Shown one piece after another: positions 1 through 8,653 of a stretch of DNA of 64,000 nt. A program made the position numbers and the translations under genes. The stretch spans positions 1-64,000 of the forward strand of contig CAMYOG010000041.1 of NCBI GenBank assembly GCA_947259925.1, given 5' to 3'. The notes under the pieces were generated by a model that saw nothing but the letters and a program-made list of their open reading frames with translations, had not been told where the DNA came from and ran no database searches. Position 1 is the stretch's first letter; each line of letters opens with the position of its first letter. Source of the stretch: Thermoanaerobaculia bacterium (GTDB lineage: Bacteria > Acidobacteriota > Thermoanaerobaculia > Multivoradales > JAHEKO01).

Positions 1-921
1 CGGTACTGCAGTCACGACGGTCCAGGCATCCGCACGACCGTGTTCCTCAAGGGCTGCTCGCTGCGCTGCAAATGGTGCAGCAACCCGGAGAGCATCAAGC
101 CCAAGCCGGAGCTCTCGTTCGGTCCCGAGACATGCATCGGCGCGAAGGAGTGCGGCGCGTGCCTGAAGCCTCCGTTCCCCGAAGGCGCCTTCTACGTCGT
201 GGACGGCGGCCCCGACGACCGTGTCCGGGTGAATTGGGACCTGGCGACCGAGATCGACCAGACGATGGCGGACCTGTGCCCGACCGACGCCATCGAGATG
301 TTCGGCAAGATCATGACCGCCGAAGAGGTGCTGGACGAGGTAGAGCGGGACGCCTCCTTCTACCGTACGAGCGGCGGCGGCATGACCGTGAGCGGGGGAG
401 AGTGTCAGCTTCAGCCGGACTTCTGCGTCGCGTTGCTGGAGGGAGCGCACGAGCGCGGCATCCACACCGCCATCGAGACAGCGAGCAACGTGCCCTGGAA
501 GTTCATGGAGCGGGTGCTGCCTCACGTCGACATCGTGCTGCACGACATCAAGCTGATGGACTCCGAACGGCACAAGAAGTGGACCGGGGTCAAGAACGAA
601 CGGCTCCTCGAGAACCTCGAGAGAGCGTACGAGACGTTCCCCAACACGGACTTTGTCGCACGCACGCCGCTGATCCCAGGCGTGAACGCCGACGAGGAGT
701 TCGTTCGGGAGGTCCTCGCCTTCATTCGCCCGCACAAGAACGTGATCGAGTACGAGCTGTTGCCGTACCACCGCTTCGGCACGAAGAAGTACCAGTTTCT
801 CGGCCAGGTGTACGAGCTGGCTGACTTCAAAACGCCTCCCGACGATCTCGTCGCGCGGTTGAACGCGATCATCGACGAAGCCTTTGGTCGCACAACGAGC
901 GCCCAGGGCGCGGAGGTGTAG
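1..921 (+). CDS. Glycyl-radical enzyme activating protein (radical SAM), 5' end missing
   Basis: Radical SAM activase that would place the glycyl radical on a partner glycyl-radical enzyme, using SAM and a reduced [4Fe-4S] cluster in the cytoplasm. The frame enters open from base 1 reading RYCSHDGPGIRTTVFLKGC, so the true start is upstream and the GTG at 40 is internal. The radical-SAM CX3CX2C is CSLRCKWC at visible residues 19-26, and GGGMTVSGGEC is the usual SAM-contact motif. An inserted ferredoxin-like segment has CIGAKECGAC and a later LCPTD. That gives only four cysteines, so probably one auxiliary cluster where many relatives carry eight cysteines. The partner lyase is not in view and is expected just upstream, so the substrate cannot be named. 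The family call is firm. Confidence 0.9.
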   Translation, partial: RYCSHDGPGIRTTVFLKGCSLRCKWCSNPESIKPKPELSFGPETCIGAKECGACLKPPFPEGAFYVVDGGPDDRVRVNWDLATEIDQTMADLCPTDAIEMFGKIMTAEEVLDEVERDASFYRTSGGGMTVSGGECQLQPDFCVALLEGAHERGIHTAIETASNVPWKFMERVLPHVDIVLHDIKLMDSERHKKWTGVKNERLLENLERAYETFPNTDFVARTPLIPGVNADEEFVREVLAFIRPHKNVIEYELLPYHRFGTKKYQFLGQVYELADFKTPPDDLVARLNAIIDEAFGRTTSAQGAEV

Positions 922-950
922 CGATCGCCCGTTTCCCCAAGCTCCAGCCG

Positions 951-2714
951 TTGGCTGGTCTACGTGGGACCAAAGTCGCCGATCTCCCGCGTGAGATCCC
1001 GGCCGGCATCACCCTGGCGGCGATGATCCTGCCGCTCAATATCGGATTCGCCCAGCTGGCTGGTCTGCCCGCCACGGCCGGTCTCTATGCGGGCATTGTT
1101 CCACTCGTGTTGTTCGCCATCTTCTCCAGTTCGCGCCAGGTTGTTGCCAGCCCGGATGCTCCCATCACCGCGCTCCTGGCGGCGACACTGGTGGCCTTTG
1201 CTCCGGTTGGAGATCCGCTGCGATTGCAGTATGCCCTGGCGATTGCCCTGCTGTCCGGGCTGCTGTTCTTTGTGTTCTGGTTCTTCCGGCTAGCGTTTCT
1301 AGCCAGCTTTCTGTCCCGCGCGGTGTTGGCTGGTTTTATCACCGGCCTGGGGATCGAGGTGTTCACCAATCAGGTCAAAAGGATCCTCGGGGTCTCCCAT
1401 GGGGAAGGAGAAGCAGAAGGGGCGGCAGCGCTTGCCATGCAGATGCATGACGCATTGCAGACCTCCATCGACACCACGGGCTATTTCGCGGAGATCATCG
1501 CCCTGATCGAGTCCATTCCGCACGCGAACTGGTATTCGGTCGGAATCGGGGCGGGCACCTTTGCCATCGTGCGCCTGATGAAACGGTACACGCCAAAGAT
1601 ACCCGGGCCCCTGGTGGCACTGATCGTCATGACCGTCATCGTGGCCGTGCTCGGATTGGATCGAAAGGGCGTCAGCGTGCTGGGCACGATTCCGTCGGGC
1701 CTGCCGACGCTCACCATGCCGAGCGTGCCGCCGGCCGATTATGTGAGGTTGTTTCCAGCAGCCATGGCTGTGGTTGCTATTACCCTGGCCGAAGCGTTAC
1801 TGCTGGTCCGAGCCTACGATCGGAAATACGGCACCAAATCGGATGGCGGCCAGGTGCTGTTCGCCTATGGTGTGTGCAATGTGGCCGGGGCGTTCAGCGG
1901 TTCGCTGGTTACGGGTCCCAGCGCTTCGCGTTCGGCGGCAATGGACGATGCTGGCGCGGGCGGCCAGTTTCCCAGCCTGGTCGCGGCAGGGACGATCGCG
2001 CTGGTGATGGTCTTCTTCACCGACCAGCTCGCGGCCCTGCCCACCGCGGCCCTGGCCGGCATAGTCGCCAGTGCGGTGTTGAATCTGGTCGAAGTGGGCG
2101 AGTTCCGGGAGTTCTGGCACCTGCGCCGGTCCGAGTTCTGGGTTGCCGCTGTGTGTGCGATCGGCGTCCTGGCGCTGGGTCCGTTGCGGGCGGTCGTCAT
2201 CGCCTTTCTGCTGGCCACGATCGACCTGCTGCGTAGGGCTTCGCGGCCGCACACCTGGGTGCTGCGGGAGGCGCCCGACGGCAGTCATCTCGTTCCTGAC
2301 GAAGCAGCCAGCGCTCCGGACGCTTCCGCGCTGATCGTCTATCGCTTTGGCGCTCCGCTCTACTTTGCCAACGCCAGCCTGTTTGAAGAAGAGGTCGAGG
2401 AGTTGGTCACCCAGGCCACCACACCCGTGAAGTGGTTGGTGCTGGATGTGGAGGCAATGGTCGATATCGACACCAGTGGCGCCGAAGTACTGCACCAGGT
2501 TCTGTCAGAGATGGCCGACCGCCGGGTGACCGTCGCACTGAGCCGCGCCAATCCGGAACTGCTCGACTGGCTGAAGCGGTACAACCTGCTCGAGTCGATC
2601 GGCGACGACCACATCTACCCGACCAACCGTCACGCGCTCGAGGCGTATCGCGACGAATACGACCTTCCGAGTCCGCAAAGAGGACCTGCCCAGGCGGGAT
2701 CCGAGGATGATTGA
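951..2714 (+). CDS. SulP family anion transporter with STAS domain
   Basis: Inner-membrane SulP/SLC26 permease for sulfate, bicarbonate or a similar anion. It has about ten hydrophobic segments from residue 15 to 430. The opening RGTKVADLPREIPAGITLAA is the family's first-helix region, and ASPDAPITALLAAT is the substrate-site region. A cytosolic STAS domain follows at about residues 455-565, with the VDIDTSGAEVL phosphorylation-type motif. The start is uncertain. TTG at 951 is used, but the in-frame sequence just upstream (IARFPKLQPL) resembles the normal SulP N-terminus and has no ATG or GTG. It lies 29 bp after the activase and overlaps the next gene by 8 bp, so the three are probably cotranscribed. 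The anion transported is unknown. Confidence 0.88.
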   Translation: MAGLRGTKVADLPREIPAGITLAAMILPLNIGFAQLAGLPATAGLYAGIVPLVLFAIFSSSRQVVASPDAPITALLAATLVAFAPVGDPLRLQYALAIALLSGLLFFVFWFFRLAFLASFLSRAVLAGFITGLGIEVFTNQVKRILGVSHGEGEAEGAAALAMQMHDALQTSIDTTGYFAEIIALIESIPHANWYSVGIGAGTFAIVRLMKRYTPKIPGPLVALIVMTVIVAVLGLDRKGVSVLGTIPSGLPTLTMPSVPPADYVRLFPAAMAVVAITLAEALLLVRAYDRKYGTKSDGGQVLFAYGVCNVAGAFSGSLVTGPSASRSAAMDDAGAGGQFPSLVAAGTIALVMVFFTDQLAALPTAALAGIVASAVLNLVEVGEFREFWHLRRSEFWVAAVCAIGVLALGPLRAVVIAFLLATIDLLRRASRPHTWVLREAPDGSHLVPDEAASAPDASALIVYRFGAPLYFANASLFEEEVEELVTQATTPVKWLVLDVEAMVDIDTSGAEVLHQVLSEMADRRVTVALSRANPELLDWLKRYNLLESIGDDHIYPTNRHALEAYRDEYDLPSPQRGPAQAGSEDD

Positions 2715-3576
2715 GTGGCTGCAACAGCTGTTCAACCCGGTGGTGGTGGTCTTCACGATTGCCAACCTCGCCGCCATGGGCCTCGAGCTGAATCTGCGCG
2801 ACACGCTCAGAACCCTGCGGAGCGCCAGGGCCATTGGGCTGATCCTCCTCTGGGGCTGGGTAGTCGGACCGGCGATGGCCTGGCTGATTACCGGGCTCAT
2901 TCCGCTGACGGAAGGGCACGCCGCCGGATTGTTACTGATCAGCCTGGCGCCAACCGCGCCATTCTTCCCCCTGATGGTGCGACGGGCGCGTGGCGACATG
3001 TCCTTCGCCGGCGCGTTCATGTTGCTGACCACCATCGGCACCGTCCTGTTCCTGCCGTTGCTGGCGCCGCCGTTGATCGAGGGTCTGACGCTGGACGCGT
3101 GGTCGCTGGCGAAACCGCTGCTCCTCATGGTCCTAGTGCCGATGCTGATCGGCGGCGCAATCCGTGCGTTCGCCCCGAGGGCAGCGGCCAGACTCTTCCC
3201 GCTGGTCAAGAAGATCGGCGGGATCTTCCTGGTGCTCGCCCTGGTGCTCACCCTGGTGCTCTACGGGCGCGACATGCTCGATGCCGTGGGCAGCTTCGCC
3301 CCCGGAGCCCAGGTCCTGTTCCTGGTCGCGATCACGGCGATCTCATACAGGATCGGCTTCGGCCTGAACCAGCAGCAGCGGAGCAGCATGGCGCTCGGGA
3401 TGTGCACGCGCAATATCGCCGCGGTGTTCGCAGCCTATTTCGGCATCACGAACCCGCCGCCGGGCCTGTTCGTGATGGTCGTGCTCGTGGTCCCGCTGGC
3501 GGCGATCGTCGCGGTCGCGGCGGCACGCCTGTTCGCGCGGTCGGCCCCTGGAGCCGTCGGGGTGGCAGCGACATGA
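2707..3576 (+). CDS. Bile acid:sodium symporter (BASS) family transporter
   Basis: Polytopic inner-membrane protein of 289 aa with nine to ten hydrophobic helices, resembling the BASS family of Na+-coupled organic-anion carriers. Family-like features are the N-terminal FNPVVVVFTIANLAAMGLEL helix, the SLAPTAPFFPLMVRRA crossover region and the later LGMCTRNIAAVFAAYFG helix. Its ATG overlaps the 3' end of the SulP gene by 8 bp, so the two transporters are translationally coupled and may serve one physiological task. The substrate is unknown; bacterial BASS proteins carry various organic anions, so the name should not be read as bile-acid transport. Confidence 0.78.
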   Translation: MIEWLQQLFNPVVVVFTIANLAAMGLELNLRDTLRTLRSARAIGLILLWGWVVGPAMAWLITGLIPLTEGHAAGLLLISLAPTAPFFPLMVRRARGDMSFAGAFMLLTTIGTVLFLPLLAPPLIEGLTLDAWSLAKPLLLMVLVPMLIGGAIRAFAPRAAARLFPLVKKIGGIFLVLALVLTLVLYGRDMLDAVGSFAPGAQVLFLVAITAISYRIGFGLNQQQRSSMALGMCTRNIAAVFAAYFGITNPPPGLFVMVVLVVPLAAIVAVAAARLFARSAPGAVGVAAT

Positions 3577-3612
3577 GCATCGCCTGCTATTCCACGTTCA
3601 CTGGTTCGCTTC

Positions 3613-3631
3613 CTGTCCGAGGAGACCTGAG
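3613..3631 (+). repeat. 19-bp direct repeat, copy 1
   Basis: The sequence CTGTCCGAGGAGACCTGAG occurs here and again at 5997-6015. In the second copy it encodes the last residues and stop (LSEET, stop) of the persulfide reductase. Here it lies in non-coding DNA just before the rhodanese gene, preceded by a codon for F in the same frame. It may be the tail of a lost second copy of that reductase. Confidence 0.7.
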
Positions 3632-3658
3632 CGGGTCTGTGATCTCAAAGGAGAGACC

Positions 3659-4255
3659 ATGATCACCCGATCGATTCTCGCGCGATATTTCGTTCCGCTC
3701 TGCCTGCTCGCAGTGATGCCCGGATATGCGGAGAATGCTGAGCCTCAAGCAGTTCGGGAAATTCCCAAAAAGAAACAGACCGACCTGGGCCTCTATTTGA
3801 CTGCGAAGGAAGCTCACGAAAAGTGGCAGGCGGATCCCGAGAATGTATTCATTCTGGACGTCCGTACCCCCGAAGAGTACATATTCGTTGGTCATGCGGA
3901 TGTCGCTTGGAATATCCCATTGCTCTTTCAAACTTATGATTGGGATTCAACGAAACAGCATTTCGCCATGAAACCGAATCCCGACTTTCTTTTCTCGGTA
4001 AAGGAGCAGTTCACTCCTGACGACACCTTGCTTCTCATGTGTCGTTCCGGTGGTCGCAGCGCCATGGCGGTGAATCTTCTGGCTGAAGCCGGCTTCAAGA
4101 AGGTTTTCAACATCATCGGTGGCATGGAAGGAGATCTGGTCAAGGACCCCGAGAATGTCTTCCAGGGAAGAAGAATGAGGAATGGTTGGAAGAATTCCGA
4201 GTTGCCATGGACCTATAAAGTCGATCCGGAAAGGATGCGACTTCCGAGTGATTAG
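3659..4255 (+). CDS. Secreted rhodanese-like sulfurtransferase
   Basis: Single-domain rhodanese of 198 aa with a signal peptide (about residues 1-24, cleavage near GYAEN), so probably periplasmic. The rhodanese fold covers residues 42-165. VFILDVRTPEEY is the first conserved strand, and CRSGGRS at about residue 128 is the active-site loop with the persulfide-carrying Cys. A strong ribosome site (AAGGAG) lies about 7 bases before the ATG. Codon use looks distinctly less GC-rich than in neighbouring genes (for example TTGACTGCGAAGGAAGCT), suggesting recent acquisition. It sits between the transporters and a rhodanese-bearing reductase, consistent with thiosulfate or sulfane-sulfur handling. The substrate is not established. 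Confidence 0.87.
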   Translation: MITRSILARYFVPLCLLAVMPGYAENAEPQAVREIPKKKQTDLGLYLTAKEAHEKWQADPENVFILDVRTPEEYIFVGHADVAWNIPLLFQTYDWDSTKQHFAMKPNPDFLFSVKEQFTPDDTLLLMCRSGGRSAMAVNLLAEAGFKKVFNIIGGMEGDLVKDPENVFQGRRMRNGWKNSELPWTYKVDPERMRLPSD

Positions 4256-4310
4256 CACAAGGTGCTGGAGCTGGGTCTCCGACTGGAATTAGTCGAACAG
4301 AGGGATAACC

Positions 4311-6014
4311 ATGAGAGTCATCATTGTTGGTGGAGTCGCCGGCGGCGCCTCGTGCGCCGCCCGGTTGCGCCGCCTGGATGAGAGCGCCGAGATCGTCATG
4401 GTGGAGCGCGGGCCCTATGTTTCCTATGCGAACTGCGGCCTGCCCTATCACGTCGGCGGCGTTATCCGCGATGAATCGCAACTGCTGGTGGCGACGGCCG
4501 ACATGTTCCGCCACATGTTCGCCGTCGACGCCCGGACGCGCTGCGAGGCAGTCGCCATCGCCCCAGATCAGAAGACCGTAGATCTCGAGGACCTGGAGAC
4601 CGGCGAGGTGACCACGGAGTCGTACGACCAGCTGGTCCTGTCGCCGGGCGCGCCGCCGATCCGGCCGCCGTTGCCCGGAATCGACCTGCCGGGCATCTTT
4701 TCGGTCCGAACGGTGCCCGACGCCCGCGAGATCCGTCAGTGGCTCGAGCAAGGCACGCCTTTTTTGGCCGGGATGAACCAGTACTCCGGCATCCAGGCCG
4801 TCCGGCCGAAGACTCGTGCGGTGGTCGTGGGCGGCGGATTCATCGGGCTGGAGATGACGGAGAACCTGGCCCATCGCGGCTTCGACGTGACGCTCGTGGA
4901 GATGGGCGACCAGGTACTGGGCCCGCTGGACCGGGAGATGGCGCGCGTGGTCGAGGGCTACCTGAAGCAGCATGGCGTCGACGTCGTGCTGAATGACGGC
5001 GCCGCCGAGTTCCGGCAGTCGTCCAGCGGCGCGCTGACAGTCCATACCCAGTCGGGTGCGATGTACCCGGCGGATGTCGTGGTGCTCGGCATCGGCGTGC
5101 GCCCCGACACGGCGCTGGCGAAGCAGGCCGGTCTCGAGATCGGGGCGCTTGGCGGAATCCGCACCGACGAGCAGATGCGCACCAGCGAGCCGGACATCTT
5201 CGCCGTCGGCGACGCGGTCGAAGTCAGGGATTTCGTGACCGGCGAGTGGAGCCTGGTGGCGCTGGCCGGCCCCGCCAACCGGCAGGGGCGCATTGCGGCG
5301 GACGTGATCGCGGGCCGCGACTCGCGATTCCGGGGCACGCAGGGAACGGCCATCATCGGCCTGTTCGAAGGCACGGCGGCCTGGACCGGCGCCAGCGAAA
5401 AAACGCTGAAGCGTCTCGGCGACGAGGACTACGAGAAGATCTACCTGTACCCGAACTCTCACGCCGGCTATTACCCCGGTGCGAAGCCGATCGCGATGAA
5501 GGTGCTCTTCCGGAAGTCCGACGGGCGGCTGCTCGGCGCACAGGCGCTGGGCGAGGACGGCGTGGACAAGCGCATCAGCGCCCTGGCCGGCCTGCTCCAG
5601 ATGGGCGCCACGGTGTACGACCTCGAGGAGTCCGAACTGTGCTACGCGCCCCAGTACGGCAGCGCGAAGGACCCGGTGAACTTTTCGGGGATGGTCGCGG
5701 CCAACGTCCTCCGCGGGGAGATGCCGGTCAGTCACTGGGAGTCGATGGAGGACGCCTTCGTCCTCGACGTCCGCAACCCGTTCGAGCTGGCGGTGGAGAA
5801 CGTCGAGGACGCGGTCAACATCCCCATGCACGAGCTGCGCGACCGCCTGGACGAGCTCCCCCGCGATCGGGAGATCCACGTGCTGTGCCGCTCCGGCCAG
5901 CGCGCCCACTACGCGACGCGCCTGCTGCTGCAGAAGGGCTTCGACGCGCGGAACATCTCCGGCGGCATGCTCTCACGCCATCAGGCGTCGTTTTTTCTGT
6001 CCGAGGAGACCTGA
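4311..6014 (+). CDS. CoA-disulfide/persulfide reductase with C-terminal rhodanese domain
   Basis: FAD- and NAD(P)H-dependent disulfide reductase fused to rhodanese (567 aa), the architecture of CoADR-RHD/Npsr enzymes that reduce CoA-persulfides, polysulfides or CoA disulfide. The FAD fold starts at VGGVAGGASCAAR (residues 6-18). The single redox Cys is C42 in SYANCGLPYH. The NAD-binding VVVGGGFIGLE is near residue 172, and GDAVEV is the second FAD contact. The rhodanese domain covers about 475-560, with catalytic Cys in LCRSGQRAH near residue 526. All key residues are present, so it should be active and cytosolic. It lies 55 bp downstream of the secreted rhodanese; the pair probably processes sulfane sulfur across the membrane (inference). 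Confidence 0.92.
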   Translation: MRVIIVGGVAGGASCAARLRRLDESAEIVMVERGPYVSYANCGLPYHVGGVIRDESQLLVATADMFRHMFAVDARTRCEAVAIAPDQKTVDLEDLETGEVTTESYDQLVLSPGAPPIRPPLPGIDLPGIFSVRTVPDAREIRQWLEQGTPFLAGMNQYSGIQAVRPKTRAVVVGGGFIGLEMTENLAHRGFDVTLVEMGDQVLGPLDREMARVVEGYLKQHGVDVVLNDGAAEFRQSSSGALTVHTQSGAMYPADVVVLGIGVRPDTALAKQAGLEIGALGGIRTDEQMRTSEPDIFAVGDAVEVRDFVTGEWSLVALAGPANRQGRIAADVIAGRDSRFRGTQGTAIIGLFEGTAAWTGASEKTLKRLGDEDYEKIYLYPNSHAGYYPGAKPIAMKVLFRKSDGRLLGAQALGEDGVDKRISALAGLLQMGATVYDLEESELCYAPQYGSAKDPVNFSGMVAANVLRGEMPVSHWESMEDAFVLDVRNPFELAVENVEDAVNIPMHELRDRLDELPRDREIHVLCRSGQRAHYATRLLLQKGFDARNISGGMLSRHQASFFLSEET

Positions 6015-6015
6015 G
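5997..6015 (+). repeat. 19-bp direct repeat, copy 2
   Basis: Identical to 3613-3631. Here it spans the final codons and stop of the persulfide reductase plus one base. The two copies flank the rhodanese gene and the reductase, so they could mark an old duplication followed by deletion. Confidence 0.7.
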
Positions 6016-6042
6016 AACGAATCACCACCAAGGAGGCGGAAG

Positions 6043-6597
6043 ATGAAGAGACCAATGACACTGGCTATCGCACTGCTGGCGCTGGCCGTGGCGCCCGCGA
6101 CGGCGCAGAAGGTCCAGATCGACTGGGACCATAGCGTCGATTTCAACAAGTACGAGACCTTCGCCTGGGCGAAGACCCCCGAGGTATCACTGCAGGACAG
6201 CTCGCCGCTGATGCACTCGCGGCTCAAGAACGCCATCGAGTACCAGCTCACGACCAGCGGGATGATCGAAGACGAGGAGAACCCCGACGTCTGGGTGACC
6301 TATCACGGTGAGCACCAGACCAAGGTCAACTTCAATACCACGGACTGGGGCTACGGCTACGGGCGCGGTTGGAGGTGGGGCGGCGGCGCGGGGAGCTCGA
6401 CGACGACGGTCTCGGAGTACGATGTCGGCACCCTGGTCATCGACATCTGGGACGCGGAGACCAAGCAGATGATCTGGCGTGGCTCGGCGACCAAGACCAT
6501 CCCCGCCAAGCCCGAGAAGCAGGCGAAGCTCATCGACGACTCCGTCGCCAAGCTTGCCCGCGAGTGGGAGAAGAAGTACACGCGCGGCAAGATGTAG
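6043..6597 (+). CDS. DUF4136 domain protein, exported
   Basis: Exported protein of 184 aa with a clear signal peptide (MKRPMTLAIALLALAVAPATA, cleaved about residue 21). The mature part matches the DUF4136 pattern: an opening VQIDWDHSVDFNKYETFAW, central NPDVWVTYH, then VGTLVIDIWDAETKQMIWRG and a C-terminal helix with AKLIDDSVAKL. No lipobox Cys is present, so it is probably soluble in the periplasm or outer-membrane associated by other means. AAGGAGG lies seven bases before the ATG. Function in this family is unknown. It follows the reductase by 28 bp and may share its transcript. Confidence 0.82.
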   Translation: MKRPMTLAIALLALAVAPATAQKVQIDWDHSVDFNKYETFAWAKTPEVSLQDSSPLMHSRLKNAIEYQLTTSGMIEDEENPDVWVTYHGEHQTKVNFNTTDWGYGYGRGWRWGGGAGSSTTTVSEYDVGTLVIDIWDAETKQMIWRGSATKTIPAKPEKQAKLIDDSVAKLAREWEKKYTRGKM

Positions 6598-6660
6598 CTG
6601 CGGCGCCCCACAGGGCGTGAACCCCATACGAGGACAACACCGGATTGGAGGTATGAAGGG

Positions 6661-7905
6661 ATGCTCGCCGAAAGCCACATCTATTTCCACAAGGCCGCCG
6701 ATGTCCTCGGCCTGGACGACAAGATTCGAACGATCCTGCTGACGCCTCGCCGGAGCGTCAAGGTGGAGGTCGTCATCGAAGGGGAAGACGGCGAGCTACA
6801 GACCTACAACGGCTATCGCGTCCAGCACAACATGGCCCGAGGCCCGATGAAGGGGGGACTGCGCTACCACCCGGCGATGGACGAGGATCACGCCGCGGCG
6901 TTGGCCAACCTCATGACCTGGAAGACGGCGGTGGTAGACGTTCCATATGGCGGCGCCAAGGGCGGTATCGATTGCGATCCCCGCTCCATGTCCGAGCGGG
7001 ATCTCTTCCAGGTCACCACTCGCTTTGTGGAGCAGATGAAGGAGGTCATCGGGCCGACGACGGATATTCCGGCGCCCGACGTCAACACCAATGCCAAGGT
7101 CATGGGCTGGATCATGCACGAGTACTCCAAGTACGAGGGGTTCTCGCCCGGTGTGGTGACCGGCAAGCCGCTGGATCTGTTCGGCTCGGAAGGGCGGGAG
7201 GCGGCGACCGGCCGCGGCGTCATGGATGTCCTGGCGGAGGCGCTTCGCGAGCGGGGCCGGACCTTCGAGGAGGTCAGCGTGGCGGTGCAGGGCTTCGGCA
7301 ACGTCGGTAGCAACGCCGCCCGCCTGATCGCGGATCGGGGCGCCAAGATCGTGGCCGTTGCCGATCACACCGGCGGGGTCTGCAAAGAGGATGGGCTGGA
7401 CATCCCCGCTCTGGTCACCTGGGTGGCCGAGCACGGTGGGGTTGCCGGCTTCCCGGACGGCGAAGCGTTCGACAGCTCCGAGATCATCACCTGGGATGCC
7501 GACGTGCTGGTGCCGGCCGCCCTCGAGGGTGCCATCCACGAAGACAATGCCGACGACGTCAAGGCCGGCCTCATCGTCGAGGGGGCCAATGCGCCGACCA
7601 CTCCGGAGGCGCACCAGACCCTCGTCGATCGCGATGTGCTGATAGTGCCGGACATCCTGGCCAATGCGGGTGGCGTCACGGTCAGCTACTTCGAGTGGGC
7701 CCAGAACATCCAGCAGTTCAGGTGGGACGAGGAGAGGGTGAACCTCGAGCTGGACAAGAAGATGAGCCGGGCCTACCAGGCTGTGCGCGAGGTGGCGACC
7801 GACCGCGGTATCGACCTGAGAACGGCCGCCTTCGTGCTCGCCATCACCCGCGTCGGCAAGGCAGCGCTGGCGCGGGTCCACCTCAAGAGCGAGCTGCCGT
7901 TCTAA
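6661..7905 (+). CDS. gdhA: Glutamate dehydrogenase (Glu/Leu/Phe/Val dehydrogenase family)
   Basis: Cytosolic NAD(P)-dependent oxidative deamination of an amino acid, most likely glutamate to 2-oxoglutarate and ammonia. At 414 aa it matches the short hexameric GDH class. The substrate-side motif PMKGGLRYHP is at about residues 62-71. The catalytic Lys lies in VPYGGAKGGI near residue 100, and PAPDVNTNAKVMGW follows. The dinucleotide fold begins at VQGFGNVGSNAAR near residue 210. NAGGVTVSYFEW close to the C-terminus is typical. A good ribosome site (GGAGG) precedes the ATG. Coenzyme preference cannot be read confidently. It could supply 2-oxoglutarate for transaminases such as the one at 12824-14125. 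Confidence 0.93.
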   Translation: MLAESHIYFHKAADVLGLDDKIRTILLTPRRSVKVEVVIEGEDGELQTYNGYRVQHNMARGPMKGGLRYHPAMDEDHAAALANLMTWKTAVVDVPYGGAKGGIDCDPRSMSERDLFQVTTRFVEQMKEVIGPTTDIPAPDVNTNAKVMGWIMHEYSKYEGFSPGVVTGKPLDLFGSEGREAATGRGVMDVLAEALRERGRTFEEVSVAVQGFGNVGSNAARLIADRGAKIVAVADHTGGVCKEDGLDIPALVTWVAEHGGVAGFPDGEAFDSSEIITWDADVLVPAALEGAIHEDNADDVKAGLIVEGANAPTTPEAHQTLVDRDVLIVPDILANAGGVTVSYFEWAQNIQQFRWDEERVNLELDKKMSRAYQAVREVATDRGIDLRTAAFVLAITRVGKAALARVHLKSELPF

Positions 7906-7922
7906 CCGGAACGAGGATTCTC

Positions 7923-8651
7923 ATGTCGAAACCCATACAGCTTCTGCTATCAGGGGCGCTGCTGCTCTCCGCGGCCGCTGGTGCAGAACCGCCCCCTGAC
8001 CCATTCGATATCTTGCGCCTCGCAAGCGATCGCGTGTCCGCCGCCGCCTCGCTCAGCTTTCAGGTCGAAAAGCGGTTCGACGTGGTGCTGAGCGATGGTG
8101 CCAAGGTCGAATACAGTGGCGCATTGGATGTCATGGTCACGCGGCCTGAAGGACTGTTCATGGATTACGGCGATGACCTCAGCTCCAAGCGGGTTTGGTA
8201 TGACGGCCGGACCATGACCATCCTGGACTCGCTGAAGAACCTCTACGTCACGGTGGCCGTCGAGGGCACCGTTGCCGAGGCTCTGGAGCGGGTAGCCCGC
8301 GAATATGGCGCGGAAATGCCGCTGGCGCCGCTGCTGAAGAAGGACCGGCTCGAGAAAATGGAATCCGCCATGCGAGCCAGCTATCTCGGAATCCACGATG
8401 CCGAGGGGGAACCCTGCCATCACCTGCTGCTCCGAGGGGAGCATGCCGATATGCAGTTATGGATCACGACCGGCGACGAACCCCTGCTGCGCAAAACGGT
8501 CGTGACGTTCTGGGACATCGAGAGCTCGCCGCAGCAATCGCTGACATTCAGTGACTGGGACTTCCAAGCGGACATCGACCCGGAGGTATTCAAGGCTCGA
8601 CTGCCGGAAGGGGCTGTGGCCATCGAATTCCTGCCCCTGGGAGGTGAGTGA
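7923..8651 (+). CDS. DUF2092 family exported protein
   Basis: Exported protein of 242 aa. The signal peptide is about residues 1-22 (SKPIQLLLSGALLLSAAAGA). The rest fits DUF2092, a LolA/LolB-like lipid-binding fold family: FQVEKRFDVVLSDGAKVEYSG, MDYGDDLSSKRVWYDGRTMT and a final FSDWDFQADIDPEVF strand. The in-frame ORF extends upstream, but the ATG at 7923, 17 bp after the gdhA stop and leading directly into a signal peptide, is preferred. Its stop overlaps the region just before the next start (GGAGGTGAGTGATCATG), so translation of the two is coupled. Possible role in envelope lipid or lipoprotein handling; not demonstrated. Confidence 0.8.
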   Translation: MSKPIQLLLSGALLLSAAAGAEPPPDPFDILRLASDRVSAAASLSFQVEKRFDVVLSDGAKVEYSGALDVMVTRPEGLFMDYGDDLSSKRVWYDGRTMTILDSLKNLYVTVAVEGTVAEALERVAREYGAEMPLAPLLKKDRLEKMESAMRASYLGIHDAEGEPCHHLLLRGEHADMQLWITTGDEPLLRKTVVTFWDIESSPQQSLTFSDWDFQADIDPEVFKARLPEGAVAIEFLPLGGE

Positions 8652-8653
8652 TC

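Noticed and set aside
72-824. Long Arg-rich plus-strand ORF inside the activase gene
   Set aside because: Shifted-frame shadow of the radical SAM gene; composition is the Arg/Pro/Gly pattern typical of GC-rich off-frame reading.
4140-5909. 589-codon minus-strand ORF opposite the persulfide reductase
   Set aside because: Antisense of a well-conserved enzyme gene; no domain and skewed composition.
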